From Nymphaea colorata (taxonomy: Eukaryota > Streptophyta > Magnoliopsida > Nymphaeales > Nymphaeaceae): a DNA stretch of 64,000 nt. Under the pieces are notes generated by a model, which made no database searches, had not been told where the DNA came from, and worked only from the letters and a program-made list of their open reading frames with translations. The stretch spans positions 5,030,972 to 5,094,971 of the forward strand of contig NC_045146.1 in the NCBI RefSeq assembly GCF_008831285.2, written 5' to 3'. Both the position numbers and the translations under genes were made by a program. Positions 50,766-63,378 of the stretch are shown piece after piece. Numbering within the stretch: the first letter of the stretch is position 1; every line of letters begins with the position of its first letter.

Positions 50766-51754
50766 TGTTGCTTGCATCCAGCTGCATGTTATTAGAAGTG
50801 TTAATAACTAGGCATGTGTCATGTTATAAGTGGATAGCTATAGCTAATCTATAGTCAACTTTTAGGTTGACCAAGCACATGTCATGTGTGAATGTTTTTT
50901 ATATATCTTTTTTCATCAATGGTGCAGCCTAAGGACTTTGAAATCTTTCAAAGACAATTAGCAACCGATCTCACTAAGACAAAGAGGTCTTTCCCTCTTT
51001 TATTTCTGAGGGACCCTTTGACAAGTTAGACTCGGGCGAATCTAAAGCCAAATGACCATTGGAGGGCAAGTACTAGGCTATGAAAGCTCACCATACAGTT
51101 GTATATAGAAGCCACAAACAAACATGGCTGCCAACCTTGGTTGCCCACATTTATAGAGCGAACGACTTTACTCCAAACTGAACTCCTCAAAATGAGGACC
51201 ATTGCATATGACCTTTTGTTTGCATGAAGGGCCCTAGAGGTCTCCCACAAGACATTTTTGGAGAACAACACTCTCTAGCGATATCAATAGCTAATATACT
51301 TAATGGTTGGTGGTACGCATCCGGATTGACACTAAGTTGATGCACAATTTCATAAGCTATGTGTTGCAAGGAAACAGATGTGGCATGATTTTGAAGTTGT
51401 CATGGCCAAAGCGCTATCATGAGTTATGAAGAAGATAGGCAAATAGGAAACTTCATGGCTCAAGATTGTGGTTGATATCTTTATTCTTTCCATAAGAGAA
51501 CAAATTTGTAGTGGGCATGCTCTAATTCAAAAAGTTCGGTGAAGTCAACAACTTCGACAACATAACTATGAGGTTCACTAGAGGGGCAGCACTAGCATAT
51601 TACACGAACTAGATCGAGAAGCCACTAAACGGGCTGAGTACATCATGTTTCGATTCTATTGATGGCCTTCTTTTTGTGGCTAAAGCAAGCATCATGAACT
51701 AGAGTGAATGAGGAAGAGCAGAAAGCAATATGTGGAATGAGCTAGAAATTTTAG
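50766..51754. other. Upstream part of gypsy element, gag/protease not recognisable
   Basis: This stretch precedes the pol remnant and may be its decayed gag/protease. No motif could be assigned with confidence. Confidence 0.3.
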
Positions 51755-53560
51755 GAACTTCTAACAGAAAATAAGGATGTGTTTGGGATCTAACAAGCTT
51801 AACACCAAACTAAACATTTCTACCATTGAATACTCATTGAACTCAGAGCCAAACCTCACAACATAAAACCTTATCTACATGCTTAGATGTTGGAACACAA
51901 GAAAGAGAAGTAACAGTTGGAAATACTATAAGTTGGGTAATGTGCCTAAACCATAGCCCTTATTCTTCACTAGTCCTGTTGATGAAAAAAAAACCTTGTC
52001 ATTTATCATGTCTAGATTATTGTTCAATAGACATAGTTCCCACTAAACATAAATACCAAATTTTTGCTACCAAATAGTTGTTCAACGAACAGTTGGGCTT
52101 GGATCTTTCTCTCAGCTGAATTTATGCTAAGCATACCATCAGATCTAAGTTGTGGTGGATGACATTTCTAAGATTGCTTTTGGAATCATAATGAGTGGTA
52201 CGAATTCAAAGTACTGCCATTCAAATTGGGCAACGCATCAACCAATGTTTAGGACTCGATGATCAAAATGTCCAAACCTCAGCTACTTGAGATCATGTTG
52301 ATATTCTTGGTTGACATCTCAGTGTAACTGTTGTTCTTAGAACATAGGGCCAACCTAACCTTGCTATTTTCTATCCTTCACACCCATTGACTCTTTGCTA
52401 ATTAAGAAAATGTGCTTTTGTGATAGATACAATGACGCATCTTGAACACATAGTATTAAAGGAAGGGTTTGCCTCTACCTCTAAAGCATTATTGACTTGT
52501 CACTTAATGACTAATAAAGCAACTCAAAATGAGTAGTTCTAGAGGGGAGGCATAACCTCAAAGAGGCTGATTTAAATTAATGCTTCTAGCTAGGAAGAGA
52601 GAGCAATTCTCACAATGGAAGGTTATCCTATGGCCTTTTTCAACAAGGCTATGTCAAGGACCTTCTAGTCTTTGTCAACTTATTAGTAGTTGTTCTTACC
52701 ATGCTTAACTTGTAGACCTATATTATTGGCCATGTTTTCTTCTATAGAGTAACCATCATATCTTGGGTATTTGTGGAGCAGTGGGACTATGCCCATGTGC
52801 AACATTGGAATGAGCAAGTTAATTACATGGTACAACTTTGATATTGAATACCAACTTAGTGATGAGTGCACTATTTAGCAAACAAAAGGAAACAATGGGT
52901 TCTCCTACTCTCACCTCAAAATTCAAAATTGTTGAACAAATGCAAAAATAGCATGCTTAATGATGAAACATGCATTATATTATGCAATAGTTACAAGTGT
53001 TTCATAAGTACCCAAATTATACTTATTGGAAGTGCTACTATAACATCAAAGAAGTCTTTGTCTCTCGAAGGATTGTTGTTCAATTAAATATATCCTTCAA
53101 CAGTGTTGGGTCATACCAAAGGATGGACACTTCAACAATTTCCAAACTTATAAGAACATTTGGCAGTCTTTTAATAGAATAAAAATAAAGTGCCAAGTGG
53201 AGACCTTTAAGCAAAATAGTGAGGAAGAACAAAAAACAAGCATAAGTCCATGCACACACCTAGGCACTACAATCACTATCTACTTTGAAGATGGTTAAGC
53301 AAGATGTGACCATAGATTTTGCCAAGAGAATGCCAAAAGTAAAATGGAATGAGACAAGCATTGTAGTTGTGGAGTACTAGTTCATTAATTGTTGTCATTT
53401 TGTGGTTCTCAAGTACCCTACGATGTTGAGGACACTACTAAGGTTTAGTCAACAAATTGCGTAGGTTCTCTAGTAATTTGTGAGAAATGGAGACTATAGC
53501 CCATAAGCTCTTTCTAGGTTGTATCTAAACAATGTCAAATTCTATAATAGCCTTTGGTTG
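51755..53560 (+). pseudogene. Ty3/gypsy pol pseudogene (reverse transcriptase, RNase H, integrase)
   Basis: Three-frame reading gives pol motifs in order. A linker ELLTENKDVFGI (51755) precedes the reverse transcriptase. Its start has SPYSSLVLLMKKK (51960), then AYHQI (52135), NEWYEFKVLPFKLGNAST (52190-52245), and LIFLVD at the place of the YLDD box (52295). KCAFVIDTMTHLEHIV follows (52410). RNase H is seen as AILTMEGYPMAFFNKAMSRTF (52605-52665) and LITWYNFDIEYQLS (52815). Integrase shows PKDGHFNNFQTYKN (53115) and TIDFAKRMPKVKWNETSIVVV (53310-53370). Several frameshifts and stops. No paired LTRs found. Confidence 0.85.
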
Positions 53561-53788
53561 CTTGTTCACATGTTTTCTATGTTGAAGGCAATGAATGATC
53601 TGCAAAGGTCTCAATATCATTTCATGTATTTGGCCTAGTTTTGTCACTAAGTGAGAATCTATTATTTATAACTTATAATTTAAGAAATGATTTTCACGCC
53701 AACATCTTTATTGAGAATATCTTTTAGAAATACATATATCAACAACATTGATTGACCATTTTTTTTCAATGTTAGCAATTAGCGTCAA

Positions 53789-53891
<103 letters not shown>

Positions 53892-53899
53892 GAGAGAGA

Positions 53900-54166
53900 A
53901 AACAAGAACAAGAAACATACTCACAAAGACTTTTAATATGGTATGGCTTTTACCTAACATCTAATTATTCTTTAGTTTTGACTATTGCAGGTTTCATTAT
54001 ATGGAATGAGCTTCTACATTTGGATGGATACACTTCTTATACATTAACATATTTTTAGAAATAAATTTAGCAAGAGTATCTTTTGGCAATTACATGTACA
54101 ACATTAAAAATATCTTGTACATGTTTAGGAAGCTTATCGCATGCTTATCTTTTATCTCAACTCAAC
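53900..54166 (-). repeat. 3' LTR of minus-strand copia element
   Basis: It matches 58520-58792 collinearly (caggtttcattatat, catatttggatggatac / catttggatggatac, ttggcaattac, tcttgtaga / tcttgtaca, aggaagtttatc / aggaagcttatc). The left end is blurred beside the microsatellite. The right end is set from the copy at 58792. Confidence 0.75.
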
Positions 54167-54695
54167 CTCTAAAGCAAATATCCCTCGTAAAGAGATTAAG
54201 TTTGGCAACATGGTAGACTGTTGTCCTAGAAAGCTTTAGTTAGGATATCCTTGAATTGTTAACTGAGTATAATAAACTTAACTTGAATTTCTAACTCTCT
54301 CTCAAATGAAGTGAAAATCAATTTTTATATGTTTGGTTCGAACTTGAAAAAATGATTAGTAGTAGGATAAGTAGCTTCAAGAATATTGCACTTGATTTTT
54401 AAAGCAGAGTACACATGGATACCTTTTTTTTTAGAACTTGTTGTAGCTAATTAATTTTAGCTACCATTTCTACCATAGCATTATATTCATCTTCATATTT
54501 GACTTACCAACAATGCATTCATTGTTTGGAGGAATGCCAAGACATTAAACTTGCCCCTAAAATTGATATACCATCCCAATCAACATCGTATCACCATATA
54601 ACTTGAACTCACTTTTGGTAATGTGTAGACCAAGATCAAGAGTTTTCTTGAGGTAGCAACAAATATGTTTGACATAGCTCTAATGCTCTTAGTAA

Positions 54696-55158
54696 CTTCC
54701 CACTTTGAGAAGTTTAGTATTGTGTTAAAGATTGTAAGATATTTTAAGTACTTATAAGGGAGATTGTCAAAGTGGTTAGTTGTACTAGTTCCTAGTTATT
54801 TTCAGTACTGAAACTAAAACTTATAGGGGGCAAGTTGGGATCTATCGGACTAGGGGCCCAAGTCCAGTGTGGAAGTGGGTCAGGCCGTTTTAGTGGTATA
54901 AGAGCACGAGACCTGAGACCTTACATGCAGACGCATATGCCTTAAGGGGGAGGATTATAATGTCCCATTTTGAGAAGTTTAATCTCGTATTAAAGATTGT
55001 GAGAGATTTTTAAGGGCTTATAAAAGAGGTTGTTAAATTGAATAATTGTTATGGTTCTTAGCATTTTTTGGACTTGAATAGAAATTGGTTGGGGGTGGGT
55101 TGGGATCCATAACACTAGGGGTCCGAGTTTGCTGTGGAAGTGCAGTGAGATTGTGTAT
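54696..55158 (+). mobile_element. TRIM (terminal-repeat retrotransposon in miniature) inserted in the copia pol
   Basis: Two LTR copies of about 198 bp lie at 54696-54893 and 54961-55158 (tgtcccattttgagaagttta in the second, ttcccactttgagaagttta in the first), sharing taaagattgt, gggatc, ctaggggyccragt and gtggaagtg. Between them are only 67 bp, with tggtataagagcacgag (54894), one mismatch from the tRNA-Met primer site TGGTATCAGAGC, and a polypurine tract aaggggga (54944). No coding capacity. Flanking 5-mers agtaa and tataa are similar but not identical, so the target duplication is uncertain. The host copia frame continues on both sides. Confidence 0.8.
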
Positions 55159-56588
55159 AAAATTGACAAGCTTTATTTACTACATTTGCAATTGAAGTCC
55201 TCCTAGAATGCTTTCATAAGTAAAAGAGCACTTAAATAATTGTTTGTTGTGTATTGATATGCTAGAATTAGCCACTGTACGAGTAACAATGGATTTAGTG
55301 TTCTTTATGAAGAAGCTCTTTGATATACTTAGATTGAAACAAAATCAAGTTATTTTCTATAGCATCAATCTCAACCCCTAGAAAAATAATAAATGTCACT
55401 TATGTTCTTGATAGAGAACTTGGTTGCAAAGGTCGTTTTTGACATGAGAATTGGAGCTTTTTGTCACTAAAATGTCATCAATATAAAAAAAACAAAGTCA
55501 ACCATATTAATTCAAAATTAATAGGGAACAGTTAGGTTTAGAATTCCAAAATTCAAATTTCTCCATAAATTTTAACTAGTCATGCCAAGCACGTGGAGCC
55601 TATTGCAGACCATACAGTGTTTTCTTTTATTTACACTCACATTATAGGACATGCAGATCTTGAAGCCATGAGGTTGCACCATGAACACGAGTCCTTGAAG
55701 AGTTTCATAAACAAACACATTATTGACTTTATGTTGATGTACTACCCATCCACGAGTTATTGCAATAAAAAATACATGGTGGTTAAAAGTGTGTTTAACT
55801 AAAAGGTAATAAGTTTAAAAGTGGTAGACTCATTGTTGACTATACCCTTACCAGCCAAAATTTGTACCAGGCTGTAGATCTATTACCATGCCTCTTAAAC
55901 TTATAGCCCATTTGCATCCCATGACATTATTGCCATGGAGGAAGAACAAGATCCAAAGTTTGAATTCTTTGTAAGGCTATCATTTTCTCCTGCATGACAT
56001 TGATCCATTTGCTATTGCTCTTTGCTTGCTGGTAAGAGATTGGTTCTTTGTCTTCTTATTTTTCTTTACTTGTATAGTGAACCGTTGGGTACTTTGGGTG
56101 TTGTGGTCTCATTTTTGGACCTAGTTACCATATAGTGCATTTGTTTTGGAGCGTCTTTGACTGCTCCTCTCTAATATTATATGATATCCAAATGAAGATT
56201 TTTGTGGCTCTACATGCAATGTTTAAGTTCATGGATAATAACTTGATTAAACTAAATATCTTGAGGACCAGGTTTATAACATGAGAAAGTCCCACAAATA
56301 GGATTTGGTAGCTAAATGGTTGCATTTTTATGTCCTACTTATCTATGTCATGTCTTTTTAGGTGAGTCATTTGGTAACATCTACAACTCAAACATTCTTT
56401 CTTGGAAACAAATAATGATTTTCATGAAACACCACATGATGGAAAATGAATGCCTTCTTACTAACCGGATCATAGCACAAGCATCCCTTATGGCGAATTT
56501 CATACCTTATAAAAATGCAAGCATTAGACTTTGGGGCAAGTTTGGAAGAGATATTCATACCTAAAAATAGGTAGTAGTACACCCAAAA

Positions 56589-56589
<1 letters not shown>

Positions 56590-56681
<92 letters not shown>
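56590..56681. repeat. (CA)n(TA)n microsatellite inside the copia integrase remnant
   Basis: About ten ca units then about 70 bp of ta, between the integrase pieces NNKLDY and KLAPKSNAC on the minus strand. Confidence 0.95.
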
Positions 56682-56683
<2 letters not shown>

Positions 56684-58507
56684 CCAGCTTGTTATTCAAT
56701 AATAGATCATACGGTGATTTAGAATCAAGCTATGTAGAAAGAAGATGATTTACAATGTGTACCTCAGCCCTGAAAGCATCGAACTATATAAAATTTTCCC
56801 AAAGCATGTGCCTTCGTAGTAAGCCTGATCTCTATTGAGCTTCCCCCTCCCCCCCCACCCCAAAAAAAAAAAGAAAAAACATTGGCACAAATAATTTTAA
56901 AAGGAAATTCAATGATAGTTTTATAACTATCAAACGGTAAACAATGCATCTTCCTAACTAAACAACTAAAACTAGAATCAACGCTTTGTTCATGCTTAAA
57001 CAAAGAAGTATGATTTAAAGACCTAAAATTCTAGAACTAGGGTGGCCAAGGCAGCAATGTCAAACCATTGCATCTTTATTATGAATTATCGCAAACATAA
57101 TCTTGACGATCTAAAGAACCACCTATCAGGGCCTACACCTTCTTTTTTATCAGCATCATTAGAAGATGAAGATAGATTAGACATACACTCTTCACGCACT
57201 CAGTCCCTGATTTAGAATGTGTTTGGTTTGCATGTCTTTAAGAAAAAATTTGTGAGGGTAAATTGAAAGAAAAAATGATTATCTTTAATCAAGTTGGCCC
57301 CTGACAACAAACTTTTAGCAATACCAGGAACATGTAAAATCTATCATAATTTAAAATCCATGTCATTGTAGAGATAAAAGCATTAACAATGTTAGAAATA
57401 GGCATATTGGCACCATTGTTGGCCATGATATATTAGTTCTTTTTAGAAACCTATTTTCTTCAGCAATCATGTGATAAGAAGCGCTTATGTCTAGGTACCA
57501 AGTAACATTTGTTGTTTGTTACCCAAGAGCAATAGGCATAAAAGCCTTTGGTATATCATAGCATTGGTAGGATATATAATATTTCTTGCCACAAAAGTGG
57601 CAAACTGAAGGCTGATTTGACATATTAATTTCTTTAAAACTCTGATTACCTAGGGCATTTTGATTGGAGTTGAATTTATTCTTTTGAGAATATTACTGTC
57701 CAGCTCCACGTCACCCACCAACCATACCCACAGCCATTCTGGCCAAGAAATAGCATTTTCCACTAGTTGACTAACATGCCTATAAATATTTCAAAGTCAC
57801 TTTTCATGATTTAATAATGGATCAAACAACTCGGCAAATAGGTAAATGTTTCGTAGTTGTAACTAACATTATAAAACTCTCATATTCGTTGAACAGCCGA
57901 TCGAGAGAATGATCCACAAGTGTATCATCATCAACTGACTCGTTAATGGCACACGAGAAGAATCAACAATAAATTTAACACAGTTCCAATAATCTACTAG
58001 TGATTGATCCCCCTTTCACACATCTTGAAGATCCCTTTTTAATTGCAGAATTTTCATTCTCGAGCAGCATATTCTCCAATGAGTTCCATGCTTCATGAGC
58101 AGTAGAAGAATGTATAATTTTGCCAGTTGCAATGGCTTTAATCCAACCCAAAACTAACTGATCTAAACATTTCCAAGACATATATTCAAGGTTAACCATT
58201 CTATTTTCACCATCTCTAAGATATTGAGTAGAAGCCAAACAAGTTCCATCCACAAATTTGGTTAAGCCTTGACTAAACATAATCGATTCTATTTGAGATT
58301 GCCAAAGTGAATAATTTGACCTATCCAACTTCATGTAAACAAGACTTGAAAAAGTGTCCCATTGAATCTTGGGCTTAGATGAAAGAGAGGTAAAATCAAA
58401 GTTCATGGAGAAAGAAAGAGACCCTAATGACGCCATGGAAGACCATGAACAACCAGCAACACAGAGATACAAACTGAGAAATGACGATGAATTGCAAGCC
58501 AAAAGAG

Positions 58508-58519
58508 GCTCTGATTCCA
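58508..58519 (-). other. Primer binding site of copia element
   Basis: On the minus strand the LTR end ...GAATTTACA is followed at once by TGGAATCAGAGC, one mismatch from the initiator-tRNA-Met primer site TGGTATCAGAGC. The apparent ATG at 58520 overlaps this site, so I place the gag start at 58436. Confidence 0.85.
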
Positions 58520-58792
58520 TGTAAATTCTTGAGAGTTTAACCTCGTTCAGCCTTTGGCCTACACATGCAACTCTGCATTTACTCTCTATATTTTGAATAT
58601 TTCAGGTTTCATTATATAGAGTGGGCTTCCATATTTGGATGGATACTCTTGCCTATATAAAACAGATTTTTGGCAATAGATTTCGCAAGAGCATATTTGG
58701 CAATTACAAGTACAACAGTAAATTATCTTGTAGAAGTTCAGGAAGTTTATCATGAGTTTTGGAATGCTTATCTTCATCATTTATTTCCACAC
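58520..58792 (-). repeat. 5' LTR of minus-strand copia element
   Basis: On the minus strand it runs from TGTGGAAATAAATGATG (58792) to GAATTTACA (58520), 273 bp with TG...CA ends. The primer site follows. It pairs with 53900-54166. Confidence 0.8.
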
Positions 58793-60400
58793 TTAGATTT
58801 TTTAAATAGAAAGATTACAAATTGCAACTGTATGAATCATTCCATCTAAGAGTAATCAACGAGCCAAGCCCTCAATGGGGAGTCAGGGACCCATCCCATA
58901 TGTGTCAAATTTTAACCTTCAGGCCCATTAAAACCTAGGCTTAACTTAGCAAAGTACATTGTGATTTTGGATATACATTGAATTCACTGTATTTGTTTAA
59001 GATTATTATATTTAAATGAGTTAATTAATGTTAAATGTTCGTAAGGAGGATATTTATGTTCTTCAAAAATTGATAATAACAGAGTATTCTTTATGAGTTG
59101 AATCTAGTCTGAAACATTTAAATTGAATGGAGTTGGCCCAGCCCATTTTTCTGGCCAAGGGCCGCACGAGCTTTACTCAAATCCATAAAGGCATTCAGGC
59201 CTTTACAGCTTGGTTAATGGACTAGCCCGACCCAACCCAATGACCAGCTTAGTTCCATTTGCATATGGTGTTGTAGCATATATAGGCCAACTATATATCT
59301 ACATATAAATTGGCCTGCTTTAAATATATATAGTACAAGTTACTTGTATAAACATGACACTGGGCTCGTAAGACTTTTTATTTTTCTAGGGCTCTTGAGT
59401 TTCTTAAATAAATATTTTTACTATTTTATAAATTTAAAACACCAACAAAGTCCAATTTACCCTGTTGGGCATGATCTCATTAAGCCTATATTAACATGAC
59501 AGCACTAGCCATCTGTTTCCTAGAAACAATCTAATCAAACTTCCCTTTGATTGGTGTGACAAACCGGCAAAAAAACAATAAGCACATCAATCGAGTATAC
59601 AATGAAAACAAACATATGGTACGTTAGACAAAAAGCTTCATTTTATCCGTTATATTTCTACCATGGATGTACTTTTCCCTTCTTCCATGGGAGCAACGAC
59701 TGTTGCATGTGCAGCATTATACTGCTTGTTGTGACAACTTCGCTTGGCCCACTCGTCCCAACAATCCCTTCTAGGGACACGTGCTGCTAGCTACTTCAAG
59801 CTCATCTCCGATGGCGACATGAGGATAAACTCACCACTCACGGATATAAATAAAAATTAGAAATAGAAAATCTATTTGTAAAAGTCTTTTTTTTCGAATG
59901 TAAATTATTTTTCCCACTCTTTGTGACCGTTAAGAGCTTTTTTAAGAAAAAAACTGATTTTACAATCACATTCTTTAAAATAAATGAGTTTTAGGGATAT
60001 AAGTATCATTTCTTTTTGAGAGGCTATTGATATGTTGAGTTTTAGGGATATAAGTATCATTTCTTTTTTGAGAGGCTATTGATATGTTGGATGAATAATA
60101 GGAGTATTTCATCGTACCATCCAACAAGAGGCTCGAAGTTCCTACCCTTTCCTTGATCCTTTCATGGTATCAAACTTACTTATGTTGTTTTAAGGTGATG
60201 TCTTCATTATGTTTTAACTTACGGTGACTCTTTTTTTTACTTCATAAGAAATTTGTATCGGTAAATTCAAAATAAAAACCTGTTCCATGTCATGTCCATT
60301 ATGCAAACCCTCTCAAACCCTCTCAACGTTGAAAGGCCATCGACTATGACGGCCATTAATGTACCTTACCCAACAAATATTAAATGCCCACTAACTTAAT
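58793..60400. other. Intergenic, no gene recognised
   Basis: 59120-59250 has cagcccatttttctggcc...actagcccgacccaaccc, like a non-autonomous repeat end. A 51-bp tandem duplication lies at 59985-60088. Frames are short. Confidence 0.4.
59985..60088. repeat. 51-bp tandem duplication
   Basis: tgagttttagggatataagt starts at 59985 and 60036. The units are identical except for one extra T in a T run. Confidence 0.95.
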
Positions 60401-61260
60401 AAGTGTGCAACTTAAGTTGTACTGATAAATATGAAAGGAAGTATGGAACAAACCAGTCTAGCTTGCCACAGGCAGATAAAAGATCATCATGGTCTGAGAC
60501 GATGGTGGATAATAGATCGACCGCGGAAAAGAAAGAACGCCAAGGTTATGGGAGAGTCCCTTTTCCCTTTGTGCATCGACCCGTGAAAAGGAATGAAACC
60601 CGTGGCAGTTGTACCATCATAACTCCCCTCATTGGGAACACCCAACATCTCAGACTCTTGCATGTACGTAAGCGCAATCTTATCAGTACCTATCTTAGAG
60701 TTACATTGATTTGCTCCCCCAACACGGCGGCTGAGAACAAAGGGCCATAATTAAACGATCAACTAAAATTTTTGCTAGACTAAAATTTTTAGAGAAAGCT
60801 TTTAAAAATGAAAGCATGAATAAGTTAAACTAGAAAGAACAAACAGTAAAAAGAATTGCCTTAACTTATTTCAGAGATATCGAGGTATATACGTAATAAA
60901 TATTGTAACCTCAGGAGGCCGATAATGTGAAAAAAAAAATAATTATAGTTTTCTGTGAACAACCCACCGCTCAGAAAATAACCCCGAAAAGCACCCCATT
61001 AGCCTCCTGGCATCCTAGTAAAACTGCGGGTTTCAGAGGTTATACGCAGTTTTTGGGTTTCAAAAGTCAAAAACCTCAGATGCGGCAAAGTAGACCGTGT
61101 GTTCAACTGTACCAATCACTCGAAACTAGAAAAGCTGATTTAGAATAATCTCAGTGCAGCTTTTGGATATTAAATGGTTTTTCTGTAAGAAAAAAATGGC
61201 CGTCGCCTTTCATACAGTTATGTGGTCATCGTCATGACAGTGCATGTTGGTGCTTGCTCC
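60401..61260 (+). other. Probable upstream region of the NT-C2 gene
   Basis: A 115-codon frame (60403-60750) has no recognisable motif and I do not call it a gene. tatatac near 60884 is a possible TATA element, but distance and context are not decisive. Confidence 0.3.
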
Positions 61261-61983
61261 TGAACGCGCCCCCACTATTATTTATTTCCTGTTCCCTCAA
61301 TTTTTTTTTTTTTTTGCCGGAAAGTCTGACAGTCCATTGATTAATTGCAAGTAGCCACATTGGTTGTGCTGTTTCCCGTTTTTCACCTTCTTCGGCACAT
61401 TCTGGATCTCGCAAGGGGCAATATCCTGGGTGTCTCACCCTTTATGATCCAACTTTTTAACGTCCTTTCTTTCCATCTTACGGGATTTCTATTTGGAGTT
61501 GCTGCTGATTTGTTACTGCTTTTTGTTGTTACTGGTACTGCTGTTACTGCATTTAATTTTTCTGAGGCATTGGTGGGTTGTTGCAACAAAGCACGCGCAA
61601 ATACAGCACGCAGATCTCCTGCTTCCTTTAACGACGAGATTTGGAGTTTCTCACGCCTATTAGATGCACTAGTTCAGCTCCTCCTCTCATAAGCAACTCT
61701 CCCGGAGCCTGCTTGCTTTCCTGCCGGCGCCGTAGTCTCAGTGACAGAGAGCAGAGAACTACTTGGAGATCACGGTGCTGATGCACTCGGGAAGTGAACT
61801 CGATTCTTTGTCTTGCTAGCAAATGCAGAGCAAATGGCAGTGCTGGAATGGAGGAATTGGCGAACTGCGCCGGCAATGTCGACGGAGAAGATCCAGATAA
61901 AGACGCTTCTGTCCTGCCAATTTTTCACAACAACAAAAAACTAAGCGTGCCGGAGAAGGGCCGCACAGAAGAGCGAGGGAAAG
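61261..61983 (+). promoter_or_regulatory. Probable 5' leader of NT-C2 gene with upstream ORFs
   Basis: GC content rises sharply here compared with the AT-rich surroundings, typical of a plant gene start. Before the main ATG lie four upstream ORFs: 61781-61819 (12 residues), 61823-61900 (25), 61834-61944 (36) and 61848-62000 (50), the last overlapping the main ATG in another frame. A longer frame at 61345-61692 is also open but has no known motif. Transcription start and any leader intron are not visible, so some or all of these could be outside the mature mRNA. Confidence 0.45.
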
Positions 61984-63378
61984 ATGATCAAGGGAGCTAA
62001 ATGGAGGAGTCACAAGAACAAGATCAAGGCCGTCTTCCGGATGCAGTTTCAGGCAACTCAGGTTCTGATAGTAAATATTTTCTTGACAGAGACTATATAA
62101 CCAAATTTTGTCATGAAATTGTCCTGGTTATTTTTCTACTGGATCAAACTAGGAGAATTTTCCTCATTAGTCTTTCCTGTTCCTACAGGTGTAAGAACCG
62201 TACATTACCTTGCCTCTCTCATGCATTTGTACTAATTTATAAGTACTTTTTTCTCAATCGAATTACAGGTCCCTCCATTGGGATCGGACAGTTTGATGGT
62301 GGCGCTTGTTTCTTCAGAAACTGGAAAGACAACTGCTAAAACACAGAAGGTTCAAGTTCAGAATGGGAGCTGTCAATGGGATAATCCGGTCTATGAAACC
62401 GTAAAATTAGCAGAAGAAGAGAGAACCGGGAAATTCGACTCCAAAATCTATCAATTTGTCGTGTCAAACGTAGGCAACCAGATTTCCACCCACCAATTGA
62501 TCTTGAAGCTTTAGCTTTAAAAGATGACGTAATTTTTCAAAATTTGTGACAGGGGCTCAGCAAAGGCGGGGTTCTAGGAAAAGCAGCTCTTGATTTGGCA
62601 GAGTTTGTAGATGCCCTCAAACCATGCTCTGTTTCTCTCTCGCTTGGTTCTTCTAACTCCACGATTCTGCGGGTAAGTGACGAATCTAAGCAGATCTCGT
62701 GATACATTGACATTCTAAATTTTCATACTAAGAAAGATCTGTTTTCCCTTCTTCTTTTTTTGCATTTTTTCCTTTTTTCTCATAAAAATTTGAGAAATTT
62801 TGATATTTTCAATTCTGTTAATCATTTAAAAAAAAAAGCCACCGTGCTTTCAAGACTCTATAGATTCTGGTACCACCAAATCATTGCCCTAAAAAGAACT
62901 ATGCTGAATCATTTCCTTCAAGAGTGTTTCTAGATTCATTAAACATTTCTTCAGGTGGATGAATTTTTCCTTTTTTGCCCTGAAACAGTGTTGATTGAAT
63001 GCTCAGAGTACTGAATTTAAACAAAAAAATTCCCCTTGAAATTTAGATGCAGATTGGCTTCTGCTCAAATATCGTCTATAACCATTTTTTCCACGCATGA
63101 AACTGCAGATCACAATTCAAAGGCTGAATGCTGATGGCGACACAAGGTAATGGGAAAATCTCTCCACTTGATCATTAGTGTATGACTTCAAATTTTCCTC
63201 AGCCAAAAAATGTCACAAGATCTCTGAGCATTAGAACTTTTAAATGCCACTCAGGGGTGACAAGAGAAGAAAAGCTACTGTAAGAACCCCAGATAGAAAC
63301 AGCCTCAGTAGTTACATGGATGATGTTGATTCGAATGGAACTTCCCAGACTTCAACCTGCAACAGCAATGCTGGTAAA
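61984..63378 (+). CDS. NT-C2 domain protein (myosin-heavy-chain-related / USO1-like coiled-coil family), 5' exons
   Basis: Five exons can be joined in one frame: 61984-62061, 62269-62469, 62553-62672, 63109-63146 and 63255-63378, all with GT donors and AG acceptors, giving 187 codons so far. The start MIKGAKWRSHKNKIKAVFRM, then QFQATQ, matches the MFKS.RW...KNKIKAVF start of plant NT-C2 (EEIG1/EHBP1-type) proteins. Exon 2 carries VPPLGSDSLMVALVSSETGK and QWDNPVYETVKL, exon 3 SKGGVLGKAALDLAEFVDAL, and exon 4 the closing strand ITIQRLNADGD. A basic, Ser-rich linker (GDKRRKATVRTPDRNSLSSY) follows. In the family a long coiled coil comes next; it lies beyond the window. The domain is thought to bind membranes; the molecular role of these plant proteins is poorly defined. 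The last donor could instead be at 63374. Confidence 0.88.

Larger units (their letters stand above)
54166..58436 (-). pseudogene. Ty1/copia gag-pol pseudogene, near full length, interrupted by a TRIM element
   Basis: Read leftward from ATG 58436. Gag: MASLGSLSFSMNFDF, KLDRSNYSLWQSQIESIMF, QGLTKFVDGTCL and HSSTAHEAWNSLENML, open to 57975. A zinc-knuckle start CHFCGK lies near 57600. After the protease region, LHVPGIAKSLLSGANLIKDN (about 57340) and the GAG-pre-integrase segment (57050-56850, CLVRKMHCLPF) follow. Integrase ends with KLAPKSNACIFIRYEIRHKG and HHVVFHENHYLFP (56550-56390). Reverse transcriptase runs from about 56000 (KWISLRG-type remnants, ITRGWVVHQHKVNN) through YIDDILVT (about 55480) to VNKACQF (55165). 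RNase H resumes beyond the TRIM at 54690 with GASLMSWHSSKQ and EYNAMVEMVA, and ends near 54200. Many stops. A microsatellite (56590-56681) replaces part of integrase. Confidence 0.9.

Noticed and set aside
58437-58520. ATG at 58520 as the copia gag start
   Set aside because: This ATG is part of the primer binding site (TGGAATCAGAGC), so the next in-frame ATG at 58436 is more likely.
60403-60750. 115-codon ORF upstream of the NT-C2 gene
   Set aside because: No family motif, composition like a chance frame, no splice or promoter context.
61345-61692. 115-codon hydrophobic ORF upstream of the NT-C2 gene
   Set aside because: It lies in the probable promoter/leader, has no recognisable motif, and the opposite strand is open as well.
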